In this document: positions 43,357 to 51,848 of the stretch, in pieces
Layout of the letters: each line of letters begins with the position of its first letter
How positions within the stretch are numbered: position 1 is the stretch's first letter
NCBI RefSeq assembly: GCF_014201095.1
Contig: NZ_JACHDN010000001.1
Span: forward strand, 992,001 to 1,056,000
Direction of reading: 5' to 3'
Source: Cellulomonas hominis
GTDB taxonomy: Bacteria > Actinomycetota > Actinomycetes > Actinomycetales > Cellulomonadaceae
Length of the DNA: 64,000 bases
The notes under the pieces: generated by a model
What the model was told of the DNA's origin: nothing
Databases searched by the model: none
The model's input: only the letters and a program-made list of their open reading frames with translations
Made by a program: the position numbers and the translations under genes

Positions 43357-44954
43357 CAGCGCCGCCCGGCCGGGGTGAGCCAGCCGCGCAGGAGGTCCGC
43401 GACCTCGTCGGGCTGCTCGTCGGCGAGGGCGGCGATCTCCGCGCGCTTGACGGCGAGCGACTCCGCGACCGGGTCGACCTCGGCGGGCCCGGGCAGGGCC
43501 GGCGGGATGTCCGCGGGCTCCTCGAGCTCCGGCGCCTCGGCCGGGCCGTCCATGAGCGGCAGCTCGCCGATGTCGAGGGCCTCGCGCTTGCTGCGCCGCG
43601 AGCGGCGGGCCAGCACGACGGCGACCACGATCACCAGGAGCAGGAGCGCCCCGGCGATGACCGCCTGCCGCAGCAGGCTGTCGCGCTGGGCGGCGGCCTC
43701 CGCGGCGTCGGCCGCGGCGAGCGCGTCGGCGGCGGCGTCCGCGCTGGAGGTGTCGAAGGCCATGGCCTGCACGGCGATCGTGTCGCCGCGCGCGGTGTCG
43801 ATGCCCGCGGCCGCGGTCAGCGTGGCGGTCAGCTGCGTGAGGTCGACACCCGCGGCGGCCGTCTGGTCCACCAGGACGGCGAGCGACTGGCGCTGCACGG
43901 CGCCCGGGGCGACCGTCGTCACCTCGGTGACCTTGTTGACCGCGTTGGTGACGTCCTCGGTGGTCTTGGAGTACTCGCCGGTGCCGCCGCCCGTGCCGTC
44001 CGGCACCGCGATGTTGTCCGGGCCGAGCACGCCGGTGGCGGTGCCGCTGCCGGTCCCCGTGTAGGTCTCCTCCGTCGTGGAGGAGGCCAGCGGCGGGGCG
44101 TCCTGCGCGGGCGAGAACTCCTCCGAGGTGCGCTGCGTCTGGTCCTGGTTGAGCGCGGCGGTCACCGTCACGGCCGAGTTGCCGACGCCGACGACCTGGT
44201 CGAGCAGCGCCTGCACGGCACCGGTGACCCGCTGCTCGTACGCGGAGGTCGCCTCGTCGCCGGTGCCGGCGGTGATGCCGGTCCCGACCTCGGAGAGGAC
44301 CTTGCCGGTGGAGTCGACCACCGCGACGTCGGTCGCCTTCATGCCCTCGATGCCCGCGGACACCAGGTGCACGATGGCCTCCACCTGCTCGGTGCTGAGG
44401 TCGGTGCCGGTGCGGGTGCGCACGAACACCGACGCGGTCGGGTCCTGCTGCTCGGAGACGAACACCGTCTCCTGCGGGAGCGCGAGCTTGACCGACGCGG
44501 CCTCGACGCCCGACATGGCGCCGATCGTCTTGGCGAGCTCCCCCTCCAGCGCGCGCTGGTAGGTGGTCTGCTGCTGGAACTCGCTCGACGTCATCGACAT
44601 GCCGTCGAGCAGCGAGTACCCGTCGCCCTCGGAGTTCGCCGGCAGGCCGGCGGCCGCGAGCTTGAGCCGCATCGCGTACAGCTGGTCCTGCGGCACCATC
44701 ACCGTGCCGCCGCCGTCGGTGAGCTCGTACGACACGCCCTCGGCGGACAGCTGGTCCACCACGGCGGAGGCGTCGGTGGCCGACAGCCCGGAGAACAGCG
44801 GCGCGAGCGTCGGCTTGCTGGCCCACGAGTACAGGGCGAACCCGCCGAGCAGCACCGCCGCGAGCGCGATGACCGCGAACGTCTTCTGGGGCAGGGAGAA
44901 CTGCTTGACCGCCCCGCTCATGCGACCGAACAGGGACTTCACCTGGGCGGGCAT
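43356..44954 (-). CDS. fliF: FliF, MS-ring protein
   Basis: A 532-residue MS-ring protein. TM1 is KTFAVIALAAVLLGGFALYS; the YscJ/FliF domain follows (LFSGLSATDASAVVDQLSAE, YQRALEGELAKTIGAMSGVE, AASVKLALPQETVFVSEQQD). A second TM is AVIAGALLLLVIVVAVVLAR. The C-terminal tail (about residues 500-530) should bind FliG. It overlaps fliE and fliG at its ends. Confidence 0.97.
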   Translation of the reverse strand: MPAQVKSLFGRMSGAVKQFSLPQKTFAVIALAAVLLGGFALYSWASKPTLAPLFSGLSATDASAVVDQLSAEGVSYELTDGGGTVMVPQDQLYAMRLKLAAAGLPANSEGDGYSLLDGMSMTSSEFQQQTTYQRALEGELAKTIGAMSGVEAASVKLALPQETVFVSEQQDPTASVFVRTRTGTDLSTEQVEAIVHLVSAGIEGMKATDVAVVDSTGKVLSEVGTGITAGTGDEATSAYEQRVTGAVQALLDQVVGVGNSAVTVTAALNQDQTQRTSEEFSPAQDAPPLASSTTEETYTGTGSGTATGVLGPDNIAVPDGTGGGTGEYSKTTEDVTNAVNKVTEVTTVAPGAVQRQSLAVLVDQTAAAGVDLTQLTATLTAAAGIDTARGDTIAVQAMAFDTSSADAAADALAAADAAEAAAQRDSLLRQAVIAGALLLLVIVVAVVLARRSRRSKREALDIGELPLMDGPAEAPELEEPADIPPALPGPAEVDPVAESLAVKRAEIAALADEQPDEVADLLRGWLTPAGRR

Positions 44955-45292
44955 CAGGCCTGCATCCTCATGATCTCGGTGAACGCGTCGACGGCCTTGT
45001 TGCGCACGGCGGCGGTGAGCTCGAGGGCGAGCTTCGCCTCGGAGGACGCGACGGTGTAGTCGTGCACGTCGTCGAGGTCGCCGGTGACGGCCTGGATCGC
45101 GAGCGCCTGGCTGGTCGACTGGAGCTGCTGCACGTGGTCGACCGCGCCGAGCGCCGCGGCGAAGCCGCCGTCGCCGACGCCGGAGGTCCCGGACGCGCCG
45201 CTGGCCCCGGAGGCGCCGAGCACGTCGGACAGCTCCGACAGGTACGAGGTGGGGCTGACGCCGGAGACGCCGCCGACAGGCTGGATGCTCAT
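44954..45292 (-). CDS. fliE: FliE, MS ring-rod junction protein
   Basis: A 112-residue FliE: N-terminal segment with a Gly/Ala/Ser repeat (GASGASGASGTSG) and the conserved C-terminal half (ALGAVDHVQQLQSTSQALAI; ASSEAKLALELTAAVRNKAV; DAFTEIMRMQA). ATG 45292 overlaps the flgC stop by 4 nt. Confidence 0.94.
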   Translation of the reverse strand: MSIQPVGGVSGVSPTSYLSELSDVLGASGASGASGTSGVGDGGFAAALGAVDHVQQLQSTSQALAIQAVTGDLDDVHDYTVASSEAKLALELTAAVRNKAVDAFTEIMRMQA

Positions 45293-45693
45293 GAGGTCCG
45301 TCCGATCTGCAGCGCCGCCTCGTAGGACGACTTCGCGCGGTCCACGACCGCCGCGTTCGCCTGGTAGCCGCGCTGCGCCATGATGAGCTGCGTCATCTGG
45401 CTGGCCATGTCGATGTCCGGGTAGCGCACGTACCCGTCCTCGTCGGCCAGCGGGTTGGTGGGCTCGTACACCACGCGGCCCTCCGCGGAGCCGAGCGCGA
45501 TGCCGGCGACCTGGGCGCCGCCGCCGTTCTCCGTGGGGATCTCGCTCGCGACGACGTACTTGGCCTGGTAGGCGGCCTCGGTGGTGGAGGTCGCGTTGTT
45601 CATGTTCGCGAGGTTGTCGCTGACCGCGTCGATCCACTTGCGGTACACGGTCATGCCGGTGCTGGCGATCCCGATCGCCCCGAAGGTGGTCAT
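45289..45693 (-). CDS. flgC: FlgC, proximal rod protein
   Basis: A 134-residue rod protein: FGAIGIASTGMTVYRKWIDA, SDNLANMNNATSTTEAAYQA at the N terminus and VRYPDIDMASQMTQLIMAQR, GYQANAAVVDRAKSSYEAAL at the C terminus. Its ATG overlaps the flgB stop. Confidence 0.96.
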   Translation of the reverse strand: MTTFGAIGIASTGMTVYRKWIDAVSDNLANMNNATSTTEAAYQAKYVVASEIPTENGGGAQVAGIALGSAEGRVVYEPTNPLADEDGYVRYPDIDMASQMTQLIMAQRGYQANAAVVDRAKSSYEAALQIGRTS

Positions 45694-46040
45694 CAGCTCG
45701 TCCGCATCGCGGCGCGCACGCCGGAGAAGGTGCCGTCGACCGCCTGGGTCGCGAGCTGGTAGCGCAGGTTCGTGTCGACGTTGAGGAGGGTCTCCTCGTC
45801 GAGGTTGACGTTGTTGCCGTCCGTGCGGGTGGGCTCCAGGGACCGGGCCACGGTCGCGGTGGTCGCGCCCGAGCCGCCGTCGACCGCGCGGGCCAGGGCG
45901 TCCTCGAACTGGACCTTCTTCGCGTGGTACCCGGGGGTCTGGATGTTCGCCACGTTCTCGGCGATGGCGCGCTGGCGCAGCGCCAGGCCGTCGAGCGCGC
46001 TGTTGAGCGCGACGTAGCTCACGGAGTCGAACATGCCCAT
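45693..46040 (-). CDS. flgB: FlgB, proximal rod protein
   Basis: A 115-residue rod protein with ALRQRAIAENVANIQTPGYH near the N terminus and NVDTNLRYQLATQAVDGTFS near the C terminus. It is first in the twelve-gene flgB-to-flgE operon. ATG 46040 fits a GAGG 9 nt upstream and the predicted transcription start near 46115; an upstream in-frame start at 46118 would precede transcription. Confidence 0.95.
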   Translation of the reverse strand: MGMFDSVSYVALNSALDGLALRQRAIAENVANIQTPGYHAKKVQFEDALARAVDGGSGATTATVARSLEPTRTDGNNVNLDEETLLNVDTNLRYQLATQAVDGTFSGVRAAMRTS

Positions 46041-46121
46041 GGCAGGGTCATCCTCACCGAGGTTGGTCCTGGTCGGCCTGTCCGTGGCCTGCTTCGCGAG
46101 CGATCCGTGCTCGCCCACCCC

Positions 46122-46147
46122 ATCGGCGGCGACCCCGCCCCGCTGAG
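46122..46147 (-). promoter_or_regulatory. FliA-type promoter of the flgB-to-flgE operon
   Basis: Minus strand reads CTCA-N16-GCCGAT, an exact match to the shared pattern, about 82 bp upstream of the flgB ATG. Confidence 0.8.
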
Positions 46148-46229
46148 GTGCGGCGGGGGACTTCTTGCCACGTCACCCGCCCGGCGGACGCGATACGCAC
46201 GTTGTGTCCGCTTCGCCCGCTCCCGTCCC

Positions 46230-46249
46230 CACCCGGGCGGGTCCGGGTG
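46230..46249 (-). terminator. Weak hairpin after the gene following fliS
   Basis: CACCCGG/CCGGGTG form a 7-bp stem with a 6-nt loop, 15 bp after the stop of the 142-residue gene. Confidence 0.35.
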
Positions 46250-46263
46250 CTCCCTCCGGCGGG

Positions 46264-46692
46264 TCAGGCCTCGGCGTCGAGGTAGACCGGGGAGGCCGCG
46301 GCGCGCGTCCGCATCGCCTCGGTCATGCGCAGCGTCCGGCGGTGCTCACCGAGCTGCTCGGCCGTCCGCTGGACCAGGTCGCGCTGCCGCTCGACCAACG
46401 CGGCCGCCCGGGGCGCGAGCACCGCCGGCAAGGCCCCGAGCCCGCGGGGCACGCGCCACGGCTCGGTGAGGGCGACCTCGGGGGCGTCCTCCGCCGCACG
46501 GGCGGCGCGCAGCAGCGCCTCCGCCTGGTCCGCCACCGACTCCATCTCCGCGAGCGCGTGCGCCCACGCCGCCTCGCGGTCCGGGTGCCGGCGCGACCCG
46601 CCACCGCCCGGCCCCGGGTCGACGAACCCGTCCACGTCCGGCGCCTCGGCGGTCGCGGTCACCGCGCCGACGGCGGGCCGGTCAGCCGACAC
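46264..46692 (-). CDS. Hypothetical flagellar-operon protein after fliS (possible FliT-like chaperone)
   Basis: A 142-residue protein I do not recognise. The N-terminal ~40 residues are Gly/Pro-rich and disordered. The rest is predicted helical with many charged residues (AEMESVADQAEALLRAARAA; LVERQRDLVQRTAEQLGEHR), similar in character to FliT-type export chaperones, but no diagnostic motif is seen. GTG start overlaps the fliS 3' end by 11 bp, so it is the last gene of fliD-fliS-x, the place where fliT sits in other bacteria. The function is inferred from position only. Confidence 0.65.
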   Translation of the reverse strand: MSADRPAVGAVTATAEAPDVDGFVDPGPGGGGSRRHPDREAAWAHALAEMESVADQAEALLRAARAAEDAPEVALTEPWRVPRGLGALPAVLAPRAAALVERQRDLVQRTAEQLGEHRRTLRMTEAMRTRAAASPVYLDAEA

Positions 46693-47119
46693 CGAGCACC
46701 CCGAGGCCGAGACCCTCGGCCGCCGGGGCGGGGCGCGGCGCGGGGACGTCCTGCGCCACGACCTCGGCGGCCTCCCGCCAGGTCGCGGCCAGCGGGGCGA
46801 CCACCGCGCGGCACGCGGCCGCGCGGTCCGCGTCGGCGGCGAGGCCGGCCCCGATGAGCTCCGAGAGCAGGTACGTGTAGATCGAGAGGAGCCGGTCGCC
46901 GCCGTCCCAGCCCTCGACGTCCAGGTTCGCGATCAGCTCCGCGACGATCTCCTGGGCGTGGGCGAGCTGCTGGGTGCCGGCGACGCGGTCACCGTCGCGC
47001 AGCGCCGCCTCCGCCCGGTCGATGTCGAGCAGGAGACGGTCGAACAGCATCGTGAGGAGCTTGCCGGGGCCCGCGGTGGCGACGGCGTCCGCGAGGTACC
47101 GGGTCCGGATGTCGTACAC
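46682..47119 (-). CDS. fliS: FliS, flagellin export chaperone
   Basis: A 145-residue helical bundle protein: YLADAVATAGPGKLLTMLFD, RLLLDIDRAEAALRDGDRVA, IVAELIANLDVEGWDGGDRL, SIYTYLLSELIGAGL. It caps the flagellin C terminus in the cytoplasm. The last ~25 residues are a Pro/Ala tail. GTG 47119 has GGAGGG 5 nt upstream. Confidence 0.95.
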   Translation of the reverse strand: MYDIRTRYLADAVATAGPGKLLTMLFDRLLLDIDRAEAALRDGDRVAGTQQLAHAQEIVAELIANLDVEGWDGGDRLLSIYTYLLSELIGAGLAADADRAAACRAVVAPLAATWREAAEVVAQDVPAPRPAPAAEGLGLGVLGVG

Positions 47120-47138
47120 GACAGCCCTCCGTTCTGTG

Positions 47139-47164
47139 ATCGGGTCGGCGCTCAGCTCGAGGAG
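47139..47164 (-). promoter_or_regulatory. Possible weak FliA-type promoter before fliS
   Basis: Minus strand reads CTCC-N16-CCCGAT, 8 of 10 positions of the shared pattern with the same 16-bp spacer, at the very 3' end of fliD. Weak on sequence alone. Confidence 0.3.
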
Positions 47165-48519
47165 CTGTTGGCGTTGAGCTGAGCGAGCTGCTGCGACAGG
47201 AAGTTGGAGGTGGACTGCATCTTCGACATCGCCACCTCCATGGCCGCGTAGGTCTTGACGAGCGCAGCCCGCCGCGTGGCGAGCCGGGTGTCCCAGCCCG
47301 CGATCCGGTCCGTGAGGTTCTGGACCTCGTCCTGGTTGGTGGAGATCTGCTCGGTGAGCGTCCCCTTGGTCGCGTCGGAGGCAGCCGTGGCCGTCGACTC
47401 GAGCTTGCCGGCGATCGCCTCGATCACCTGCTGCACCCCGGCCGGGTCGGCCGCGTACGCGGTGGCGAACGTGGCCGAGTCGAAGCTGAACGTGCCGTCC
47501 TTGCCGACGACGATGCCGACCTCGGCCGCGGACTTGCCGCCGACCGACATCGATCCCGCCGCCAGCAGGTCCTGCTGGAGGAACCGCACGGCGGTGTTCC
47601 CGGAGAACAGCCCGCCCGTGAGGATCGAGCTGCCGTCCGCGGCGGTCCCGTTGCCTGCCTTCGTCCGGTCCGCGATGTCACCCAGCACGGCGTTGAGGTT
47701 GGTGACGAGGTTCGAGGCGAGCGAGGAGATGGCGCTGGCGTTGCGCTTGACGTCGACCGTCACGGCCTCGGTCGAGGTGGCGCTCACGGTGACGTCCACA
47801 CCCGTGAGCAGGTCCTCGAAGGTGTTGGTCGACGACGTCACGGGGGTCGAGCCCGACGTGCCGGGCCAGAGCACGATCGTCGCGTTCGTGGCGCTGCGCA
47901 GGTCCTGCGTCACGAGCGGGGTGTCGTCCGTCCCGGTGCCGGGGTTGGTCGCGGTCAGCGTGAAGCCGTTCTCCGCGCCCGTCTCGGTGCCGGTGAGCTG
48001 CAGGCGGTACACCGGCGCGGACGCCGTGCCCACGTTGACCGCGGAGGCGGTGACGCCGGTGCCCTCGGCGTTGAAGGCCGCGACGATGTCGCCGATGTGG
48101 GAGCTGAGCGCGGTGACCGTCGTGGTCTCGCCGCCCCGCGTGAGGGTGAACGACGGCTTCTCGTCGGTGTAGTTCGACGGCAGCGTGTAGAGCGTCGCCT
48201 GCGACGCGGCGAGCGTGTCGACCCGGAACGTCACGGAGGACGGCTGCGCGCCCTCCGACGTGACCGCGGTGACGGACTCGCGCGACGACGTGGCGGAGGT
48301 GGCGAGCCACGAAGCAGGCTTGAGCGCGGTGGTGGCCGCGGTGCCCAGCGAGGCGACCTTGGTGTTGAGCGACTGCAGGGCGGTGACGACGGACTGCAGC
48401 CCGGTCTTCTTGCTCGCCAGCAGCGTCTGCTGGTTCGCCTCGACGGCGATGAGCTTGTCGATGATCTCCGACGTCTTCATGCCGCTGATCAGGCCGTCGA
48501 TGCCGATGCCGGTCGTCAT
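47152..48519 (-). CDS. fliD: FliD, filament cap protein
   Basis: A 455-residue hook-associated protein 2. The N terminus is GIDGLISGMKTSEIIDKLIA, with coiled coil NQQTLLASKKTGLQSVVTAL; the FliD_C domain includes DKARSSV-like DGTFSFDSATFATAYAADPA; the C-terminal helices end YAAMEVAMSKMQSTSNFLSQ. It promotes flagellin folding at the filament tip. It lies downstream of the flagellin terminator; no matching promoter is seen directly before it, so it may depend on read-through or another sigma factor. Confidence 0.94.
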   Translation of the reverse strand: MTTGIGIDGLISGMKTSEIIDKLIAVEANQQTLLASKKTGLQSVVTALQSLNTKVASLGTAATTALKPASWLATSATSSRESVTAVTSEGAQPSSVTFRVDTLAASQATLYTLPSNYTDEKPSFTLTRGGETTTVTALSSHIGDIVAAFNAEGTGVTASAVNVGTASAPVYRLQLTGTETGAENGFTLTATNPGTGTDDTPLVTQDLRSATNATIVLWPGTSGSTPVTSSTNTFEDLLTGVDVTVSATSTEAVTVDVKRNASAISSLASNLVTNLNAVLGDIADRTKAGNGTAADGSSILTGGLFSGNTAVRFLQQDLLAAGSMSVGGKSAAEVGIVVGKDGTFSFDSATFATAYAADPAGVQQVIEAIAGKLESTATAASDATKGTLTEQISTNQDEVQNLTDRIAGWDTRLATRRAALVKTYAAMEVAMSKMQSTSNFLSQQLAQLNANSSSS

Positions 48520-48555
48520 GTGCGTGCCGGTCCTCTCGTGGGGCTCTCGTGATGC

Positions 48556-48596
48556 GGCCAGGCGGTGGGGGACGGTCGTCCACCCACCGCCTGGCC
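48556..48596 (-). terminator. Strong terminator of the flagellin gene
   Basis: Perfect 14-bp stem (GGCCAGGCGGTGGG at 48556-48569, CCCACCGCCTGGCC at 48583-48596) with a further GAC/GTC pair in the loop, 44 bp after the flagellin stop. Confidence 0.8.
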
Positions 48597-48639
48597 GGTC
48601 GTGCGGTTGCCTCCGCCGTCACCGGCGGGGGCGGTCAGA

Positions 48640-49893
48640 TCACTGCAGGAGCTGGAGAACGCTCTGCGGCAGCGACTTGGCCTGGGCGAGCATCGCGGTG
48701 CCGGCCTGCGACAGGATCGACGCCCGCGTGTAGGACACCATCTCCGAGGCCATGTCCGTGTCGCGGATCCGGCTCTCCGACGCGGTCAGGTTCTCCACCG
48801 CGACGTTGAGGTTGTTGATGGTGTGGTCGAAGCGGTTCTGCACGGCACCCAGACCGGAACGCACCTGGGAGACGGCGGTGATCGCCTTGTCGATCGCGTC
48901 GATGGCGTACTTGGCGCCGTCCACGGTCACGTCCGCGTTGTTCGCGGCCGTGGCACCGGTGGCGAAGCCACCCGCCAGGTCCAGGTCGGCCAGGGCGTTG
49001 GCGTTGCCCTCGGCCGCGACGAAGCCCGTGCCGCCCGGCAGGACGCCCGCGTCGTCCGCGAACACCTTGCTGGAGGTGAAGGACACGGTGGCCGCACCGG
49101 CGGTGTCGACCGTGACCGACGCGGTCCAGGAGGAGCCGTCGAGCGCGGTGGACAGGGCCTTCTCGAGGACCGCCGCGTTCGCGACCTTGGCCTCGTTGAT
49201 GCCGCCGGCCTGCGCCGAGGTCTTCCAGCCGCTCAGGTCCAGGGCCTTGCCGTTGGCCTCGAGGCCGGCCGGCGCGGTCGCGGTGGTCAGGTCGACGGTG
49301 GCACCGCCGGTGACCGTCGCGCCCTTGGTGGCCATCGTCTTGGTCACGTCGAGGTCCGCCACGCCGAGGCCCAGGGCGCCGAGGCCCTGACCCGACAGCG
49401 TCTTGATGTCGACCGTGATCTTGTCCTGGGACGACGTGTTGGCGCCGACCTGGAAGACACCCTGGTAGGAGCCGTCCAGCAGCTTCTTGCCGTTGAACTG
49501 CGTGGTGTCGGAGATGCGGGTCAGCTCGGTCTGGAGCTGCTTCATCTCGTCCTGGATGTTGCCCTTGGCGGTGTCGGACAGACCACCCTCGTTCGCCGCC
49601 TGCACGGACAGGGTCCGCATGCGCTGCAGGATCGAGTGCGTCTCGGTGAGCGCACCCTCAGCGGTCTGGACGACGGAGATGCCGTCCTGGGCGTTGCGCA
49701 CGGCCTGGGTGGTGCCACCGATCTGGGCGCGGAGACCCTCGGAGATCGCCAGACCAGCCGCGTCGTCCGCAGCCCGGTTGATGCGGAGGCCGCTCGAGAG
49801 CTTCTCGAGCGACTTGCTCAGGTCGTTCTGGGTGCTGGACAGGTTGCGGTACGCGTTCAGCGCCGCGATGTTGGTGTTGACGGAGAGACCCAT
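48640..49893 (-). CDS. fliC: Flagellin
   Basis: A 417-residue filament subunit. The N-terminal D0/D1 is textbook ([60 protein letters not shown]) and the C-terminal D1/D0 reads [60 protein letters not shown]. About 200 central residues form variable surface domains. ATG 49893 has AAGGAGGA 8 nt upstream; an in-frame start 102 bp upstream lies before the predicted transcription start and is rejected. It is the only flagellin gene in the window. Confidence 0.97.
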   Translation of the reverse strand: MGLSVNTNIAALNAYRNLSSTQNDLSKSLEKLSSGLRINRAADDAAGLAISEGLRAQIGGTTQAVRNAQDGISVVQTAEGALTETHSILQRMRTLSVQAANEGGLSDTAKGNIQDEMKQLQTELTRISDTTQFNGKKLLDGSYQGVFQVGANTSSQDKITVDIKTLSGQGLGALGLGVADLDVTKTMATKGATVTGGATVDLTTATAPAGLEANGKALDLSGWKTSAQAGGINEAKVANAAVLEKALSTALDGSSWTASVTVDTAGAATVSFTSSKVFADDAGVLPGGTGFVAAEGNANALADLDLAGGFATGATAANNADVTVDGAKYAIDAIDKAITAVSQVRSGLGAVQNRFDHTINNLNVAVENLTASESRIRDTDMASEMVSYTRASILSQAGTAMLAQAKSLPQSVLQLLQ

Positions 49894-49901
49894 GGTTCTC
49901 T

Positions 49902-49944
49902 TCCTCCTTGATTCGGGTCGAGGTGGCCCATCCGTGGGCTCACC
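49902..49944 (-). promoter_or_regulatory. Flagellin mRNA leader with two GGA sites (predicted CsrA target)
   Basis: On the mRNA strand GGTG-A-GCCCA-CGGA-TGGGC-CACC (49944 down to 49922) folds into a 9-bp stem with one bulged A and a CGGA tetraloop, presenting GGA. A second GGA pair lies in the ribosome binding site AAGGAGGA (49909-49902). One looped GGA plus one at the Shine-Dalgarno is the arrangement of CsrA-repressed hag leaders. Confidence 0.6.
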
Positions 49945-49951
49945 CATGACC

Positions 49952-49977
49952 TTCGACCGCCCGCGGGGACCTCTGAG
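49952..49977 (-). promoter_or_regulatory. FliA-type promoter of flagellin
   Basis: Minus strand reads CTCA-N16-GTCGAA, 8 of 10 positions of the shared pattern with the same spacer. It implies a leader of about 50 nt that begins just before the GGA hairpin. Confidence 0.65.
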
Positions 49978-50025
49978 GGAAACGCTCCGGTTCACCCGTC
50001 CGGGGGTCCGCGGCCCGCACGCGGA

Positions 50026-50072
50026 ACGGCGCAGGGCGCCGGCCGCGGCGTGCGGCCGGCGCCCTGCGCCGT
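50026..50072 (-). terminator. Strong terminator after fliA
   Basis: A perfect 21-bp stem (50026-50046 and 50052-50072, core GGCGCAGGGCGCCGGCCGC) with a 5-nt loop lies 18 bp after the fliA stop codon and isolates fliA from the flagellin promoter. Confidence 0.85.
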
Positions 50073-50090
50073 GCGGGAGGTCCCGCGGGG

Positions 50091-50969
50091 TCAGACCACC
50101 GCGGTCGCGCGGGTGTCGCCGTCGAACGGCGTGGGCACCGCGCGGGCGACCTCGGCCTGGTGGCTCGCGGCCGTCATGGCGGCGCGCGACGCGACCGCCG
50201 CGAAGTAGGTCCGCCGGCGGCGCTCCGCCACGCCGTCGGGCCGCTCGGCGACCGGCACCAGGTCGGGGTCGAGGCTGGCGTTCAGGCCGTCGCGCATGAG
50301 GGCCAGGCCCTCGGTGCGCAGCTGGCTGATCCGGGACTGCGTGACGCCGAGCTCGTCGGCCAGCTCCGCGACGGACCGGTCCTGCAGGAACAGGCCCTCG
50401 ATCACGGTGCGCAGCCGGTCGGGCAGGGTCTCCACGGCGGCGCGCAGGTACCGCAGGCGCTCGCCGGTCAGCACGCTCTCCTCCGGGCCGGGCGCCTCGT
50501 CGCGGACGAGCTCCGCCACGGGGTGCACGGTCGCGTCGATGGACAGCACCCGGCGCTCCGCGTCCTGCCGGGCCTGGTCGACGGCCGCGAGGTCGGTGCC
50601 GAGCGCCTGCGCGAGCTCCTCGCGCGAGGGGGTGCGGCCGAGCGCGGCGGTGAGCCGGTCGCTGGCCGCCGAGAGCTCGCGGGCGCGGTGCCGGGCGCCG
50701 CGGGACGCCCAGTCCATCGAGCGCAGCTCGTCGATCAGCGCGCCGCGGATGCGCAGCGCGGCGTAGCGGGCGAACGGGACTCCGGTGTCCGCGTCGTACG
50801 CGCGGGCGGCGAGCACCAGCGCGAGGTGGCCGGCGGACACGAGGTCCTCACGGCTGACGGTGGCGGGGACCCGGGACAGGACCTCGCTGACGTGGTAACC
50901 GACGAGCGGCATGTGCGCGACGACGAGGTCGTCGACGGCGGCGGCGGGTGCGGCTGCGGAGCTGTTCAC
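50091..50969 (-). CDS. fliA: FliA/WhiG-type flagellar sigma factor
   Basis: A 292-residue sigma-70 group 3 factor. Region 2 reads [45 protein letters not shown]; region 3 is [20 protein letters not shown]; region 4 includes [20 protein letters not shown] and [20 protein letters not shown]. About 60 residues follow region 4, an extension not usual in FliA. It should direct RNA polymerase to the CTCA-N16-GCCGAT promoters. It is divergent from flgN across a 360-bp regulatory region. No FlgM-like anti-sigma gene is seen. Confidence 0.93.
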   Translation of the reverse strand: MNSSAAAPAAAVDDLVVAHMPLVGYHVSEVLSRVPATVSREDLVSAGHLALVLAARAYDADTGVPFARYAALRIRGALIDELRSMDWASRGARHRARELSAASDRLTAALGRTPSREELAQALGTDLAAVDQARQDAERRVLSIDATVHPVAELVRDEAPGPEESVLTGERLRYLRAAVETLPDRLRTVIEGLFLQDRSVAELADELGVTQSRISQLRTEGLALMRDGLNASLDPDLVPVAERPDGVAERRRRTYFAAVASRAAMTAASHQAEVARAVPTPFDGDTRATAVV

Positions 50970-51120
50970 GGACCGGTTCTCGACCCGACCGAAAGGCGGC
51001 TTGAGCGATTGCCAGGAAGTTCCTGAGTATCCGATTTATCCGACTTGCTCGGCCATTTCGGACGTTCCGGACCGACAAAACGGACATGCGACCCCATAGC
51101 TCCGCGGTGCGGCCGCCTGA

Positions 51121-51136
51121 TGTGACACAGATCACA
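51121..51136. promoter_or_regulatory. Crp/GlxR-type binding site
   Basis: TGTGACACAGATCACA is a perfect TGTGA-N6-TCACA dyad, 152 bp upstream of fliA and 194 bp upstream of flgN. Crp-family regulators, including actinobacterial GlxR/Crp, bind this motif. Confidence 0.65.
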
Positions 51137-51226
51137 GCCGAGCGGTTGCTGACACGACACGGAGCCTGTATCGAGCACGCGTCTGCGCAGGCCGCCGCGC
51201 CGACGGACGCGACCTGTCCGATTTCG

Positions 51227-51252
51227 CTCAGGTCGGCCCCCCACGTCCCGAT
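51227..51252 (+). promoter_or_regulatory. FliA-type promoter of flgN-flgK-flgL-fliW
   Basis: Plus strand reads CTCA-N16-CCCGATAGG, 9 of 10 positions of the shared pattern, about 78 bp upstream of flgN. Confidence 0.7.
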
Positions 51253-51329
51253 AGGACAGACGTGCCGCCCGGCGACCCGCCGGCCGGACCAGCGACGCAA
51301 CCACCCGCCCGGAAAGGGGGCTCTCGGCG

Positions 51330-51815
51330 ATGGCCCTGAGCGAGCTGTCCGACGTCCTGTGGACCGAGCGCCGTCTGCTCGAGCTGCTGCTGTTCAAGCT
51401 CGAGGAGGAGCAGCTCGTGCTCACCAGCGGACGCACGCGCTGGCTCGCGCACGCCACCCGGGAGGTCGAGACCGTCCTGGACCAGATCCGCGACGCCGAG
51501 CTCGGCCGCTCCGTCGAGGCCGACGCCGTCGGGCTCGAGCTGGGCCTGGAGCCCGGGTCGACGCTGCAGGCGCTCGCCGCGCACGCCCCCGCCCCCTGGG
51601 ACGATCTGCTCCAGGCGCACCGGGACGCGTTCGTGCAGCTGACCACCGAGATCGCCCAGCTCGCCGACGGCAACCGCGAGCTGCTCGCCATGTCGCACCG
51701 GGCCACGCAGGAGACGCTCATGTCCCTGCAGGAGTCCGTGCAGACCTACGACCCGCAGGGTCACACCACCGCCGAGGCCGACCGCAGCGCGCAGCTGCTC
51801 GACCGGTCGTTCTGA
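51330..51815 (+). CDS. flgN: FlgN-type chaperone for hook-filament junction proteins
   Basis: A 161-residue helical protein of the FlgN family: LSDVLWTERRLLELLLFKLE, EEQLVLTSGRTRWLAHATRE at the N terminus and ITQLADGNRELL-like sequence (TEIAQLADGNRELLAMSHRA) in the second half. It binds FlgK and FlgL, whose genes follow directly. ATG 51330 has GGAAAGGGGG upstream. Confidence 0.9.
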   Translation: MALSELSDVLWTERRLLELLLFKLEEEQLVLTSGRTRWLAHATREVETVLDQIRDAELGRSVEADAVGLELGLEPGSTLQALAAHAPAPWDDLLQAHRDAFVQLTTEIAQLADGNRELLAMSHRATQETLMSLQESVQTYDPQGHTTAEADRSAQLLDRSF

Positions 51816-51848
51816 CCGGCCACCGAGGAACCCGAGGAAGAGGACCCG

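Larger units (their letters stand above)
50970..51329. promoter_or_regulatory. Divergent fliA/flgN control region
   Basis: A 360-bp gene-free stretch that is clearly less GC-rich than its surroundings between about 50990 and 51180. It holds a direct repeat TATCCGA-TT-TATCCGA (51028-51043), the Crp-like dyad (51121-51136) and the flgN promoter (51227-51252). No credible small ORF is seen. Confidence 0.7.

Noticed and set aside
49894..49995. Longer flagellin starting at 49995
   Set aside because: It would precede the predicted transcription start, and flagellins begin at the [14 protein letters not shown] motif, which has a strong ribosome binding site.
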